In this document: in pieces, positions 52,213-64,000 of the stretch
Numbering within the stretch: position 1 is the first letter of the stretch
Layout: the number at the start of each line of letters is the position of its first letter
NCBI GenBank assembly: GCA_019059635.1
Contig: JAGVRJ010000005.1
Coordinates: forward strand, 372,001-436,000
Source: Proales similis
Lineage: Eukaryota; Rotifera; Eurotatoria; Ploima; Proalidae
Length of the DNA stretch: 64,000 bases
Direction of reading: 5' to 3'
Notes under the pieces: model-generated
Databases searched by the model: none
What the model saw: the letters and a program-made list of their open reading frames with translations, nothing else
What the model was told of the DNA's origin: nothing
Position numbers and translations under genes: made by a program

Positions 52213-54159
52213 ATGGACACGCAAAGCGTCTCAACCGAGGCGAGCTCTAGTCTTCATCATGGCTCGTATGCCGAGTCTTACGTTTCCGGTGTCACAAATG
52301 CCTCAAGTGAGAACAAAAAGAAAATAAAGGTGAGCCGAGTTGAATTTAATTTGCGCGAATTGAGGTTAACATTCAAGTTGGCCAACCAAAAGGATCCGTT
52401 CGCACACAGACGCGTGGAAAAGACGCGTCGCGACCGAATGAACAGTGCTTTAAACAAGCTGGCCTCATTGCTGCCAGACAATTTCCAGAATAAGGTACTT
52501 AAACAGGCCTAGAACCGAGTCGCACTCAAGTGAATCTGATTTTCCAAGGCTGGAATTCGCATGGATAAAATCAAAACTGTTGATTTGGCCATATCGTACA
52601 TTGAGTGTCTGCAGCAGACCGTTCGCAAATATGAGTCATTCGACGCAGACGGCCTGTGCCATCAGAAAGGCAGCAGAAGTGAGTTCATGATGCCCAGAGA
52701 AGAGTCGGACGAAGACCTTCAGTATGTGAGAGGCTACTACAACTCTTCGATTGAATTCATGGCCTTTCTGATGGAGACGTTTGTCTACTCGAGCTCACAG
52801 CCTAATCAATCAATGTTCAACGCCACTCACATTGAGCTGTTTATAAACATGCTGCGCAACTTTCACTCAAATTACTTTAATGCTCATCTGTTCACTCTGA
52901 ATGAGCTGAGCAGTATAATGAAGCCGAACAAAAGCAAACGCTATCCGGACTGTAATAAACGCCTGATGAAGAAAATACGCAGCTCGCTGAATCCGAAGCA
53001 AAAGCTGTCGGTCAAGCTGTTCATGAACATGCTGAAGAAGGCGGAACGAAAGTATTCAGAAGACGCGATGAGCACGACCACGACCAGTTCGGAAGAGGAA
53101 AAAGAGTCGCTCGCTACACTTGTCTGTCCGGTCGGAGACAAGTCAGAGAAAAATGGCCGCTGGACGTCATCTAGACACATCAGCTCTGGCTCATCAGGCT
53201 ACAAAAGCTGCAGCTCAGAAATGCTACCGGACGACGCCAGAAGCAGCACAACTGTTGACACAGAGCTTCAGAGTGAAATGGAAGCTCTGCAATCATCGCA
53301 CACGCCGATTGGCAACAGTCTTGACGCGGCCAATTTGCGCTTGGGTGCCCATTTTGAGAGCTCACTCAACACTTCTAAGCCGTCGCCCGCTGACTCAGCA
53401 AATCGATCGCTTGACAATTCCGGAAAGTCAATTAAGTTAAAGTCAAATCTTATCGAACGTTTCAATGACTCGAACAACTGCGGCAGTCAAGCTCAAGACC
53501 AGGCGCCGCAAGCAAACGTTGAGCACGATGAGAAGAAAATCGATCCGGGCGGTCTAACGCCAGACAAAACAGACGAGAGCTCAATAGAGCAATCGGCTGA
53601 CCTGAGATCGAGTTCAAGTCAATCTCCTTCTGACTTTCCGGGCCGAACTGACTTCTACCCAATGTTCATTCTCCATCCCAAGCGCGATATATACGTCAGC
53701 GGCAGCATAGACGCCTCGCTCATTGAGAAGAGCAGTTTATCTCGCGCATTATCAAGCGCCGAACGCAATCCGAGCGGTACGCACAAAATAAAGATCGATG
53801 TGGTGTTCCAGTCGGACGTGGTCATTGGCCGCAAGCGCAAGCTAGAACAAAAGCCATCGGATAGAGCTCATCGCGATCAGGCGCTCCAGATCGGCGTTAA
53901 GCACGAATCTAAGACAATCAATGGCGAGGGTGACTCGCTTCACAAGAAAACTTGTCCGCATTTTAGTAAAGAGTCAAAAGGCCATTTGCCGGGCATTGCA
54001 AGCTCCTGCAGCAGCAGCAGCAGTGGAAGCTACGGCAGCTTAAACAGCAGCAAAAATGAATCCAATATTGACGATCGAGTACATAATGTGTCTAGTTCAC
54101 CTAGTCTCCAGTCTAGCAGTGACTCGGCCTTTCTAGTCAATGACGAGGACAATAAGTAG
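52213..54159 (+). CDS. bHLH-Orange transcription factor (HES/HEY/DEC superfamily)
   Basis: Three exons. The ATG at 52213 opens MDTQSVSTEASS. Exon 2 gives the basic region and helix 1 (HRRVEKTRRDRMNSALNKLAS). Exon 3 starts AGIRMDKIKTVDLAISYIE, which is helix 2. An Orange-like domain follows (GYYNSSIEFMAFLMET and MFNATHIELFINMLRN). The remaining 400 or so residues are Ser-rich and disordered, with no WRPW-type co-repressor motif at the end (it stops at NDEDNK). The basic region reads RRVEKTRRDR, closest in feel to clockwork-orange/DEC factors, but I do not assign an orthologue. The first intron has two 3' sites (52377 and 52392) that are both in phase, differing by LANQK. Confidence 0.8.
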
Positions 54160-54833
54160 CGACAAGCGCGTAATTGCATCTTCCTAACAAAACTCGCTCG
54201 TCTACGGTGTTTTAACCGTGTAGATCAACAACAAAAATGACAAGAATCCGTTGAAACGTTCGCACTTTAATACACACGCCGAGACAAATCCACGTTGGTG
54301 TCTGTTCCCTTCTCTGTCTTATTGCCTCTCATTTTAATGTTGCTGTTGTTTGTTTCCTGAACTGACTCTCGCTCTAATATAAAATATTTAATACACATTC
54401 GAGCATAGACCACCACTGCCGGAACTTCTATTTAAGCGTTGTTTGGTTTTAAAATAAATTTGTTTTATATTGCTTGTTAAAGAGTTGAAGCAACTCGTAA
54501 TAAACAAAAAAGTGCTCAAACCAGCGTTGAATGAATTTGAAGCGAACACGTTTGCTGAATCTGATTTAATTGATGAAAGCAATCAAAACTGGCGAGAAAT
54601 TTTAAAAGAGGGGCGAGTCTGAGTCAATGTGAACAATGCTCAACTCTGCTTTAAGCTGCCAACAAATCGATTGATGGCCAAGATGATCACTCGACTCGGC
54701 CTTTCAGGCAGTCGATTCGACTCAGAGGTTTATGCTAATTTATGCTTGTCGAAAATGCTTGCCAAGTCTGCTTTACTTGCAAGTCAAATCGGCTAGAAGC
54801 CACTTAGTACTTGTCACTTGTCATCACAGCAAG
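54160..54833. other. Intergenic gap upstream of EPS15
   Basis: About 0.67 kb between two plus-strand genes, with several AATAAA-like signals (for example near 54453) for the bHLH gene. Nothing else was recognised. Confidence 0.4.
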
Positions 54834-57438
54834 ATGCCCAGTCTAACCGATGCGTCTGTCGACGATGTAGGCTCGCCCGCTCCCCCGTGGCGCCTTTTAT
54901 TCAGTTCTGACCAAAATACTTGAGCTAGATTGTCGGTGAGCACCAGATTGTCTACGACGTCTATTTTAGTCAAGCGGACGGCGTCGGCTCGGGCGCAATC
55001 GGCGCTATCGACGCCAATCTAATTCTGCGCCAGTCAAAACTGTCCGACACGGTCGTTAAACAGGTTAATTAGAGTACCGTCCGCTCCACTGCTGAGCTCT
55101 TGACTAATTAGACTCGCCATAAGATATGGGACCTGTCGGATCCGACTGGCAAAGGCTATCTTGACCGCACTCGCTTTTATGTATGCATGAAGTACGTGGC
55201 CCTTGCTCAAGCGGGCCTTGAGCTCAACGAGCAAAATCTAACAAAGCCTACGCCGGCGCCCAAACTTGGACAGTTGTCTTCAAACATCACTTCGCTGGTG
55301 GCGCCTGATGACCCCTGGTACATTAAGGCGTCCGACAGGGTCAAGTTCGACAAGCTTTTCGACTCTCTCTCGCCGATCAATAACAAAATAAGCGGCACCC
55401 GCATCAAGCCCTACTTGCTCACTAGTCAGCTGTCGGTCGACATTCTAGGAAAAGTAAACCAGATCTAATCAGATTAGCTCAAACTTGGATTACAGTCGGT
55501 CAATAGATCTGGGAGCTCAGCGATATAGACCAAGATGGAGAATTAGACCGTTCAGAGTTCTTGATTGTAAATTAAAAAAAAAAAAATTCCAGTCTGAAAC
55601 AGAGAAGAACCAAGATTTGTTTGAACTAGGCAATGCAGCTATTGAACAAGGCCAAAGAGGCTAAGCAGCTTCCAGATCAGCTGCCGCCCAGTCTTCTTCC
55701 GCTGAAGATTCGCTATTCGGCTCTGACGGACACGAACTCTTCCAAATCGCTGGCAATGACAATCGCCAACGAGACCAAGGTATTTGCTTTAAATTCAATT
55801 CGTTTTCTGACCCGACTTGCTCACAGTCTGTTGGCACTCTCAAGCCATGGGTAGTAACGGTTGAAGAAAAAGTAAAATCCGATGCGATATTTGAACAGAT
55901 CGACACTGACAAAGACGGCTATGTCAATGGCGATGAGTGCAAAGGCGAATTTCTCAAATCAAATCTTCCTCCTCTGGTACTGGGAAGTATCTGGTAAATT
56001 CGACCGCATCCAATGCGCAGATTGACGACGCAGTTTGTAAATGGCCAAAACGAAAAAGGACTCTGTGCGACATAGGCTCAACAGGAAAGCTGAACAGCGA
56101 ACAGTTCGCTCTAGCTCTTCATTTCATAAACAAAAAGCTGTCGACCGGACTGAATCCGCCCACTCACCTCTTGCCCGAGATGGTGCCTCCTTCGCTGAGG
56201 GCCAAGCCATCTCTGATCGAAGGCGTCCATGCCAGTCAGGAGTTTGACGAGCTTCAGACTCAAGTGACCGAGCTCCAGCGTGAGAAATTGTTCTACGAAC
56301 AGCGAGCTAGGGAGCACGTGCTGGCCACTCGGCAAAAGAGAACCGAACTGTCTAATCTTGAGCTTGAATTCGAGTCGCTTCAAAAAACCATTCAAGACCG
56401 TCAGGGCAGTTTAAGCAACGAAGAGAAACTGCTGCGAGAATGCGAAGAAAAGTTGAGCAAACTGAATTCAGAGCTCAACAACACAAAGTCAGAGTACGAG
56501 AGTGAACTGAGCGCACTGCAGCAGCTAAAAGTCGAAATTCAGCGACTAGAAGTCAATCCGGCAAGTCCGACCCGAGCGCCCAACGGTGGTGAATTGAATG
56601 TTCTTAACGAAAGAGCTGCAGAGCTTCGAAAAAAGATGAACGAAAGACAAGCCAATCTAAGGCAACTGAACTTGAACCTGGAGCAAGGCCAAAGCGAATT
56701 TGAATTGGTAAGCTCTTCAGAGAGATAAAAAACTGCGACAAAGTTATTCAAGAAATTTTCTTGTAGGAAAGCAAGCGCCTGGAATTGGCTAAAAAGGTTG
56801 AAAATACCTTGACTGAATTGTCGAAAAAAATGGAGACAGGCTCAATGGCGAGCAATGAAAAGGAGCGAATGAAAGAAGAAATAAAGAAGCTAAAGAATGA
56901 AATGTCGGCACTTGCAAGTCAACAAGTGAGAATAAGCGCAGTCGCAGAAACGTCGAATCAGAACGCTCCGTTTGACCCGTTTGGAGTCAGTAGCCAAAAT
57001 GCAGTTCCCGAGAAGGTGCCCAGCGGTGGAAGCAATGAATTTGACTTGTTTGGTGCGAAAAATGATCCGTTCGCCAGCAATTTCGCAAAATCGCCAACAA
57101 ATGGCGGAGAAAAAGGATTCGGGTCTGATCCATTCCAAGCAGATCCGTTCTCCCCGTTTGCGAACAAGGCCGCCAAGAAGGCAGATGCAACCAAACCCTT
57201 GAGACCACAGACGCCCAATCTAAAATCATTAAAACCAGTCACGGATCCTAGTCAACGAGCGCAATCAGCAGTCGATTTCACCCAGAATGGAAAGTTAGAT
57301 TTATTCAATAGTTTTAACGATCCCTTCCAGTCGAATGTCCAAGCCAACGACCCGTTTGGTGGAGATCCATTTGAAGCATTAGCAAATAGCGCACCTACAA
57401 ACCAAGCAACCAAGGACCCATTTGATCCTTTTGCATAA
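54834..57438 (+). CDS. EPS15: EPS15-like endocytic adaptor, three EH domains
   Basis: Eight exons with short introns (about 54-64 nt). The ATG at 54834 gives MPSLTDASVDD, then EH1 (YDVYFSQADGVGSG to IWDLSDPTGKGYLD), EH2 (FDSLSPINNKISG, then IWELSDIDQDGELD) and EH3 (FEQIDTDKDGYVNGDE, then SIWTLCDIGSTGKL). All three keep the W of the peptide pocket. A coiled coil of about 170 residues follows (QVTELQREKLFYEQRARE onward). The C-terminal region has nine DPF repeats for binding AP-2 and ends DPFDPFA. The ubiquitin-interacting motifs found at the end of vertebrate EPS15 are not seen. EPS15 organises clathrin-coated pits by binding NPF proteins and AP-2. AATAAA follows near 57450. Confidence 0.94.
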
Positions 57439-57632
57439 TAATCCATGAATAAATAAAGATGACAACAGAATAAATGCACAATTTGCCGACGAATAGAAAA
57501 AGCACAAGTATTGTTAATGAAATAAATTTCGATAGTGATAAGCGATTCCTTTGATAATGAATCAAGTGAATATAAAACCTAGAATAATCCAAACGAAAAA
57601 GTCGAAAAAGAGAAAGAAAACGAAAAAAGAAA

Positions 57633-60600
57633 ATGGTTGCCAGCAACAGTGAGATAACATTCTACGTGAATGGCCAGCAGTGCAGAGGTAGGATCGACGC
57701 TAAACGCCTTATGGGGGATAGTCTGTGGCTAATCGAATCGCTCAAGTTGGCAGCGATGTGTCTCCAAGCATCTCGCTCAACACCTACCTGCGCGATGTGC
57801 TCAGACTAACTGGGTAGGCTTATTTTGGAAAGAATCAAAGGGCCCTGAACTAACCCTGATTGAACAGCACAAAGACCTTGTGCGGCGAGGGCGGCTGCGG
57901 TTCTTGCGCGGTGCACGCGAGCAGACTCGAGCCGGGCACTGAGCAGCCGGTCGAGGCGTCGATCAACTCGTGCCTCTTCCCAATCTACAAGTGCGACGGC
58001 TACAGCTTCACCACGGTCGAGGGGCTGGGCGATCGCCGGACGGGTTATCACCCGATCCAGAAGCGCCTCGCGGCCACTAACGGCAGCCAGTGCGGCTACT
58101 GTACTCCCGGTTTCGTCGTGAGCATGTACTCGATGCTCAAGAACAACCAGCGTCCGACCGAGAAGGAGATCGAGGACGGGCTCGACGGCAACATCTGCCG
58201 CTGCACCGGCTACAGGGCCATTCTCGATGCCATGAAGAGCTTCGGCACTGATCCTGTCGACATTGAGGACCTAACCCGGCTGAACTGCCTCAAGCTCGAC
58301 TCGCCTTGTGAGCATCACACGGCCACTTCTTGCCAGTTGCAGTCCACCACCTGCCACTCTCCCAAGAGCCTTGATGAGCTGCAGGCTTTGATCGGATCAA
58401 CTGGAGCTGACACTCGTCTCGTGGCTGGCAACACATCGGTGGGCATCTACAAGCGGCTGCAGGAGAGCCCGGTCGTGATAAGCATCGACTCTGTGCGTGA
58501 GCTTTCTGAAGTCAGGGAAGAAGACGAGGGGCTGTCGATTGGATCGGCGGTCACTCTAAGCGCTCTGATTGGTCTCTTCAGCAAGCATGGCAGTCGGCCT
58601 GGCTACAAACACTTGTCCGAGTTGAGCAAAACACTCAAGAGGATCGCTGGCACGCACGTGCGCAACGTGGCCACGTGGGCGGGCAACCTCGCCCTCAGGA
58701 GGCAGCATCCCGACTTTCCTTCTGACCTCGCGGTGCTTCTCGAGACCGCCTCGGCTTCGCTTGTCATCCTTCAGGACCAGGCTGAGCACAATCTCTCGCT
58801 TCCAGAGTTCTTCGCAAGCACCGACCTCAAGGAGGGCCGGTTCGTCATTCGCAAGATGCTCCTTCCCCGCTTTGACGACGCCACAATCCGAGTGAAGGCT
58901 TTCAAGGTCGCTCCCAGGGCCCAGAACTCCCACTCGTACATCACAGGCGGCTTCAGATTCCACCTCGACGAGACATGCACTGTCACCTCTGTGCCGTCGG
59001 TGGTCTTCAACGGAGTCGCCCCCGGATTCCTCCACGCGTCAAAGACGGAGAGCTTCCTCCAAAACAACCAACTGCTGGACGAAACCGTACGCCGAGAGGC
59101 GCTCCGCGTGCTCCGAGAAGAGCTCGAGCAGACTGGAATAAGAGACAGTGTGAGCCCACTTGAGCCGGACGCCGACTACCGACTCAACCTGTGCGTTGGT
59201 CTCTTCTTCAAGGCCCTTGTCGCTGTCTTCCCTTCCGAGCACAGTGCAAGCCTTCAGTCGGCTGTGGATTCGATTGTCGACACACGGCTGGTGAGCCGGG
59301 GAGAGCACTCCTACCAGCAAAAGCAGGAGCTGTTCCCTCTCACACAGCCGATGCCCAAACTGAACGCCCTCCCCCAGACCGCCGGCGAGGTCAAGTACAC
59401 CGACGAGCTTGCGTTGCCCTCACGGCTCGTGCACGGCGTGTTTGTCCTTTCTCAAGTTGCCAAAGCCACCATCGACACCATCGATGTCCAAGAGGCACTG
59501 GCCATTCCAGGAGTGCACGCTTTTTACAGCGCCAAGGACATTCCCGGCAACAACACAATTATGCCGCCTCCATTCGCGCCCGAACCTCTTTTCGCGGACG
59601 GCGAGATTCTGTACGCCGGCCAACCACTTGGTCTGATCGTTGCCGATAGCCGCCAGTTAGCCAAGCTCGCCGCTTCCAAGGTCCGAGTCAGCTACAAGCA
59701 AGTTAGACAGCCCATTCTGACTATCCAGCAAGCTATTGAGCAGCAAAGTTTTCATTCTTCTATTCCTGATCTCGTGATCGGAGATGCCGAAAAGGCCCTT
59801 GAGACTTCCCCCTATCGTATTGTCGGAGAAATCGAATACAAAGCCTCGCAGTTCAATTTTTACCTTGAAGGGATTGTTGCGACTTGTGAACCAACAGACG
59901 ATGGCTTCAAAATAGATACAAATTCGCAATGGCTTGATTCAGTCCAAAGCACCGTGAAACAAGTTCTTAAGCTCAAGTCGAGTAGTGTCATAGATATGTC
60001 TGTGAATCAGATCGGTGGAGGATTCGGTGGGAAAACAACCCGTCCGAATGCACCAGCCTCAGCTGCGGCCCTTGCCAGCCACCACTTGAACAGACCGGTT
60101 AAAGTCAACATGGACCTAGCCGAGTGCATGGTAAACTCCATTTGTTCATATTTGTCCTTTTTTCGAGAGTCTTGAAACTTTGCTAGGAAATGATCGGCAA
60201 AAGGCCCCATTGGCTCATCAAGTACGAAGTTGGATGCGACGAGCAAGGCAAATTGACTGCAATTAAATTTGATGCCTATTCCGATCCGGGTTTTTCATCC
60301 AACGGCTCATTGATGGCCATCAGCCAGAATTTCTTCGACAGTGCTTACAAGTGCGACAACTACTTGGTGAAGGCGACCATGGTCAAGTCAAATAAAGCCG
60401 CAACCACTGAGGTTCGGTCGCCGGACGTTTTTCCCTCTATTCACCTAACGGAGCAAATAATGGACCACGTTGCCAGCCATGTTGGAAAAGACCCGCTCCA
60501 AGTGCGAATGTTGAATTTCTACAAGCCTGGCGACACGACCCCTCGCGGTCTTCATTTGCCTGTGTTTGATCTTGAGCAAGTGGTTCATCAGCTCGTTGAG

Positions 60601-61787
60601 CAAAGCGGCTTTGAGCGGCGCAAGGCCGAAATCGAACAATTTAACCAAGCGAACAAATTCAAAAAGCGTGGAATAGCCTTGATGCCTCTGAGGTATCCTC
60701 TGACCTACAACTTCAGCTACTACAATTCGATTGTTTGTATTCGACACGACGACGGATCCGTGATGGTCTCTCATGGTGGCATCGAAATGGGCCAGGTAAC
60801 CGCCAATTCATTTGCATCTCTCGTTCGCAAAGAGAATTACTCGGCTAACACCTCATAAGGGCATTCATACCAAAGTGGCTCAGACTTGTGCGGCTCAGTT
60901 CGGAATTCCTGTCGATCAAGTAAGCGTTAAGAGCACCAGCACGCTCATAAATCCAAACTCGATATTCACCGGTGGCAGTGTGACTTCCGAGTTGTGTTCA
61001 CAGGTGAGTACTTTTGGCGATGAGATTAGGACTAAATAAAATAAAAAAGGCGTCGAATTGCAGAGTGTGGTCGGCAGTTGTAAGATTCTAAACGAAAGGC
61101 TCGATATTGTCAGGAAGCAAATGCCTAAAGGATATTCGTGGATAGATTTGATTGTCAAAGCGCACGAGCTAAAGGTCGATCTAACGGCGACTTTTATGCA
61201 GAAAAAAGAAAACATAGAGCAGCGACCGTTCTGGGATTATAACATCGAAGCGGCAAGCTGCAGCGAAGTGCTAATCGATGTGCTGACCGGTGAGACGCAA
61301 GTGATCAGAAATGACATTCTCTATGACTGCGGACAAACGTAATTGATTCAAAAATGCAAAAGTGGTTGAAAAGATTTAAAAAAATCGAAAAACAAGGATC
61401 AACGGATTGATAGACATCGGCCAAGCCGAAGGCGGATTCATGATGGGCCTTGGCTGTATGCTTCTGGAGAGATCGGTCTACGACCCAGTGAGCGGCAAAT
61501 GCCTGACGAATGGAACATGGGATTACAAGCCACCGATGGCTAAAGACATTCCAACAGACTTGCGAATAACACTGCTGGAGAACAAGCCGAATCCGTTCGG
61601 TGTGTTGAGTGCGAAAGGTGTCGGCGAACCTCCTCTAGTGCTGGGCACCTCGGTTCTGCTCGCTTTAAAACAAGCGATTGCTGCGGCACGAAAGGACAGA
61701 GGAGTGATCGGTTACTTTAAACTAGAAGCTCCGGCGACGATTGATGAGATTCAATCGGCCTGTTTGGTTGATTACGATTCATTATAA
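57633..61787 (+). CDS. Aldehyde oxidase-like molybdo-flavoenzyme, copy 1
   Basis: Seven coding exons from the ATG at 57633 give about 1,270 residues. The first [2Fe-2S] domain has CGEGGCGSC and the second has CGYCTPGFVVS with GNICRCTGYR. The FAD domain follows (LVAGNTSVGI, RNVATWAGNLA). It carries the AFKVAPRAQNSHSY pattern of aldehyde oxidases in place of the NAD-site sequence of xanthine dehydrogenase. The molybdopterin part has GGGFGGK, EVRSPDVFPS (in place of the AFRGFGGPQ of xanthine dehydrogenases), SHGGIEMGQ, and GEPPLVLG with the catalytic Glu. It probably oxidises aldehydes or azaheterocycles using O2. Sequence up to about 59690 looks clearly GC-richer than the rest of the gene. It is followed 243 bases later by a second copy. 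Confidence 0.9.
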
Positions 61788-62029
61788 ACGAGATATGAGA
61801 AAACAGATTTTGAAATAGCTAGAATAAATTTTGAAACGAAATTGAACATCTTTGAGTGAAACAATCAGAGAAAGCTTAAAGATCATTATAGAAAAGCATA
61901 AAAATTAAAATAATCACGAAGCAAGCGTGTTAGACATAAAAATTAGAATAAAGCACAATTATACGAGTATAAAACCAAATCAAACAAGATAAAAAAACAA
62001 ATTCTTACTTTCTCCAAGGTAAAAAGAAA
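61788..62029. other. Short spacer between tandem oxidase genes
   Basis: 242 AT-rich bases holding the 3' end of copy 1 and the promoter of copy 2. Similarity between the two genes starts only about ten bases before each ATG. Confidence 0.5.
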
Positions 62030-64000
62030 ATGGTTGCCAGCAACAGTGAGATAACATTCTACGTGAATGGCCAGCAATGCAGAGGTAGGATCGACGCTAA
62101 ACACCTTATGGGGGATAGTCTGTGGCTAATCGAATCGCTCAAGTTGGCAGCGATGTGTCTCCAAGCATCTCGCTCAACACCTACCTGCGCGATGTGCTCA
62201 GACTAACTGGGTAGGCTTATTGTGGAAAGAATCAAAGGGCCCTGAACTAACCCTGATTGAACAGCACAAAGACCTTGTGTGGCGAGGGCGGCTGCGGTTC
62301 TTGCGCGGTGCACGCGAGCAGACTCGAGCCGGGAACTGAGCAGCCGGTCGAGGCGTCGATCAACTCGTGCCTCTTCCCAATCTACAAGTGCGACGGCTAC
62401 AGCTTCACCACGGTCGAGGGGCTGGGCGATCGCCGGACGGGCTATCACCCGATCCAGAAGCGCCTCGCGGCCACTAACGGCAGCCAGTGCGGCTACTGTA
62501 CTCCCGGCTTCGTCGTGAGCATGTACTCGATGCTCAAGAATAACCAGCGTCCGACCGAGAAGGAGATCGAGGACGGGCTCGACGGCAACATCTGCCGCTG
62601 CACCGGCTACAGGGCCATTCTCGATGCCATGAAGAGCTTCGGCACTGATCCTGTCGACATTGAGGACCTAACCCGGCTGAACTGCCTCAAGCTCGACTCG
62701 CCTTGTGAGCATCACACGGCCACTTCTTGCCAGTTGCAGTCCACCACCTGCCACTCTCCCAAGAGCCTTGATGAGCTGCAGACTTTGATCGCATCTTCTG
62801 GAGCTGACACTCGTCTCGTGGCTGGCAACACTTCGGTGGGCATCTACAAGCGGCTGCAGGAGAGCCCAGTCGTCATAAGCATCGACTCTGTGCGTGAGCT
62901 TCATGAGGTCAGGGAAGAAGACGAGGGGCTGTCGATTGGATCGGCGGTCACTTTAAGCGCTCTGATTGGTCTCTTCAGCAAGCATGGCAGTCGGCCTGGC
63001 TACAAACACTTGTCCGAGTTGAGCAAAACACTCAAGAGGATCGCTGGCACGCACGTGCGCAACGTGGCCACGTGGGCGGGCAACCTCGCCCTCAGGAGGC
63101 AGCATCCCGACTTTCCTTCTGACCTCGCGGTGCTTCTCGAGACCGCCTCGGCTTCGCTTGTCATCCTTCAGGACCAGGCTGAGCACAATCTCTCGCTTCC
63201 AGAGTTCTTCGCAAGCACCGACCTCAAGGAGGGCCGGTTCGTCATTCGCAAGATGCTCCTTCCCCGCTTTGACGACGCCACAATCCGAGTGAAGGCTTTC
63301 AAGGTCGCTCCCAGGGCCCAGAACTCCCACTCGTACATCACAGGCGGCTTCAGATTCCACCTCGACGAGACATGCACTGTCACCTCTGTGCCGTCGGTGG
63401 TCTTCAACGGAGTCGCCCCCGGATTCCTCCACGCGTCAAAGACGGAGAGCTTCCTCCAAAACAACCAACTGCTGGACGAAACCGTACGCCGAGAGGCGCT
63501 CCGCGTGCTCCGAGAAGAGCTCGAGCAGACTGGAATAAGAGACAGTGTGAGCCCACTTGAGCCGGACGCCGACTACCGACTCAACCTGTGCGTTGGTCTC
63601 TTCTTCAAGGCCCTTGTCGCTGTCCTCCCTTCCGAGCACAGTGCAAGCCTTCAGTCGGCTGTGGATTCGATTGTCGACACGCGTCTGGTTAGCCGGGGAG
63701 AGCACTCCTACCAGCAAAAGCAGGAGCTGTTCCCTCTCACACAGCCGATGCCCAAACTGAACGCCCTCCCCCAGACCGCCGGCGAGGTCAAGTACACCGA
63801 CGAACTTGCGTTGCCCTCACGGCTCGTGCACGGCGTGTTTGTCCTTTCTCAAGTTGCCAATGCCACCATTGACACTATCGATTTTGAAGAGGCACTCGCC
63901 ATTCCAGGAGTGCACGCTTTCTACAGCGCCAAAGACATTCCCGGCAACAACACAGTCATGCAGGCTCCGTTTGCGCCCGAGCCTCTTTTCGCGGACGGCG
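62030..64000 (+). CDS. Aldehyde oxidase-like molybdo-flavoenzyme, copy 2 (cut by window end)
   Basis: The ATG at 62030 aligns with 57633 at a constant offset of 4397 to the end of the window, so no net indel separates the copies in exons or the first two introns. It includes both iron-sulphur domains (CGEGGCGSC, CGYCTPGFVVS) and the FAD domain, and it stops in the early molybdopterin domain. Many blocks match copy 1 exactly: 62954-63615 shows no difference that I could find. The last 143 bases differ at about 16 positions. Frame is open throughout, so the gene looks functional in what is visible. Confidence 0.9.

Noticed and set aside
58556..59035. A 159-codon minus-strand frame inside the oxidase exon, repeated in copy 2
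   Set aside because: It is antisense to conserved FAD-domain sequence. Its preservation in both copies follows from their near-identity, not from selection on the minus strand.
62030..64000. The second oxidase copy as an assembly duplicate or allele
   Set aside because: The flanking sequences differ, the two copies sit in tandem, and the visible 3' part differs at about 16 of 143 bases. Long reads would still be the decisive check.

Overview
This is nuclear DNA from an animal with a compact genome. The genes have short spliceosomal introns, mostly about 50-75 nt with GT..AG ends, AATAAA polyadenylation signals and intergenic gaps of a few hundred bases. The gene set is metazoan: RIM, a synaptophysin-family protein, an endosomal syntaxin, Rap1, SRPK, an IRBIT-like AHCYL, alkylglycerol monooxygenase, FAM151/menorin, EPS15, ERGIC3, a bHLH-Orange factor and KCTD-type BTB proteins. 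CCDC77, CCDC17 and alkylglycerol monooxygenase are, from general knowledge, missing from several fast-evolving models. Their presence suggests a small ciliated bilaterian, perhaps a miniature lophotrochozoan, but the sequence does not settle the taxon. Many real starts lie downstream of the longest open frame because the extension uses a non-ATG codon; ATG starts were chosen throughout.

Layout. 0.1-5 kb: an unrecognised single-exon gene, an 11-exon membrane-anchored HIT/GALT-like gene on the minus strand, and a small unrecognised gene. 5-9.5 kb: syntaxin 7/12-like (minus), Rap1 (plus) and a short KCTD-type BTB gene (minus). 9.5-11.9 kb: AT-rich DNA with transposon debris and a small secreted-peptide candidate. 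11.9-13.9 kb: a large protein joining a FLYWCH-like zinc finger to a second KCTD BTB domain. 13.9-20.3 kb: the largest non-coding stretch, with microsatellites and a cluster of CATTTG motifs. 20.3-23.1 kb: a predicted N-myristoylated acidic scaffold (plus).

23.5-31 kb: CCDC17 and a synaptophysin-family gene (both minus). 31-34 kb: CCDC77 (plus) tail-to-tail with ERGIC3 (minus). 34.6-37.2 kb: AHCYL (minus). 37.7-40 kb: SRPK (minus). 40.4-46 kb: one RIM gene (minus), which open reading frames alone would split into several. 47-51.4 kb: alkylglycerol monooxygenase and FAM151 (minus). 52.2-57.4 kb: a bHLH-Orange factor and EPS15 (plus). 57.6-64 kb: two tandem aldehyde oxidase-like genes (plus), the second cut by the window edge.

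The genes do not form an operon or one pathway. Several act in vesicle traffic and synaptic release (syntaxin, synaptophysin family, RIM, ERGIC3, EPS15). The most unusual signal is paralogue homogenisation. Two different KCTD genes share a 242-nt BTB segment that I read as identical, inside otherwise unrelated genes. The tandem oxidase pair shows a mosaic of near-identical and diverged blocks. Both shared tracts look GC-richer than their surroundings, as ongoing gene conversion would produce.
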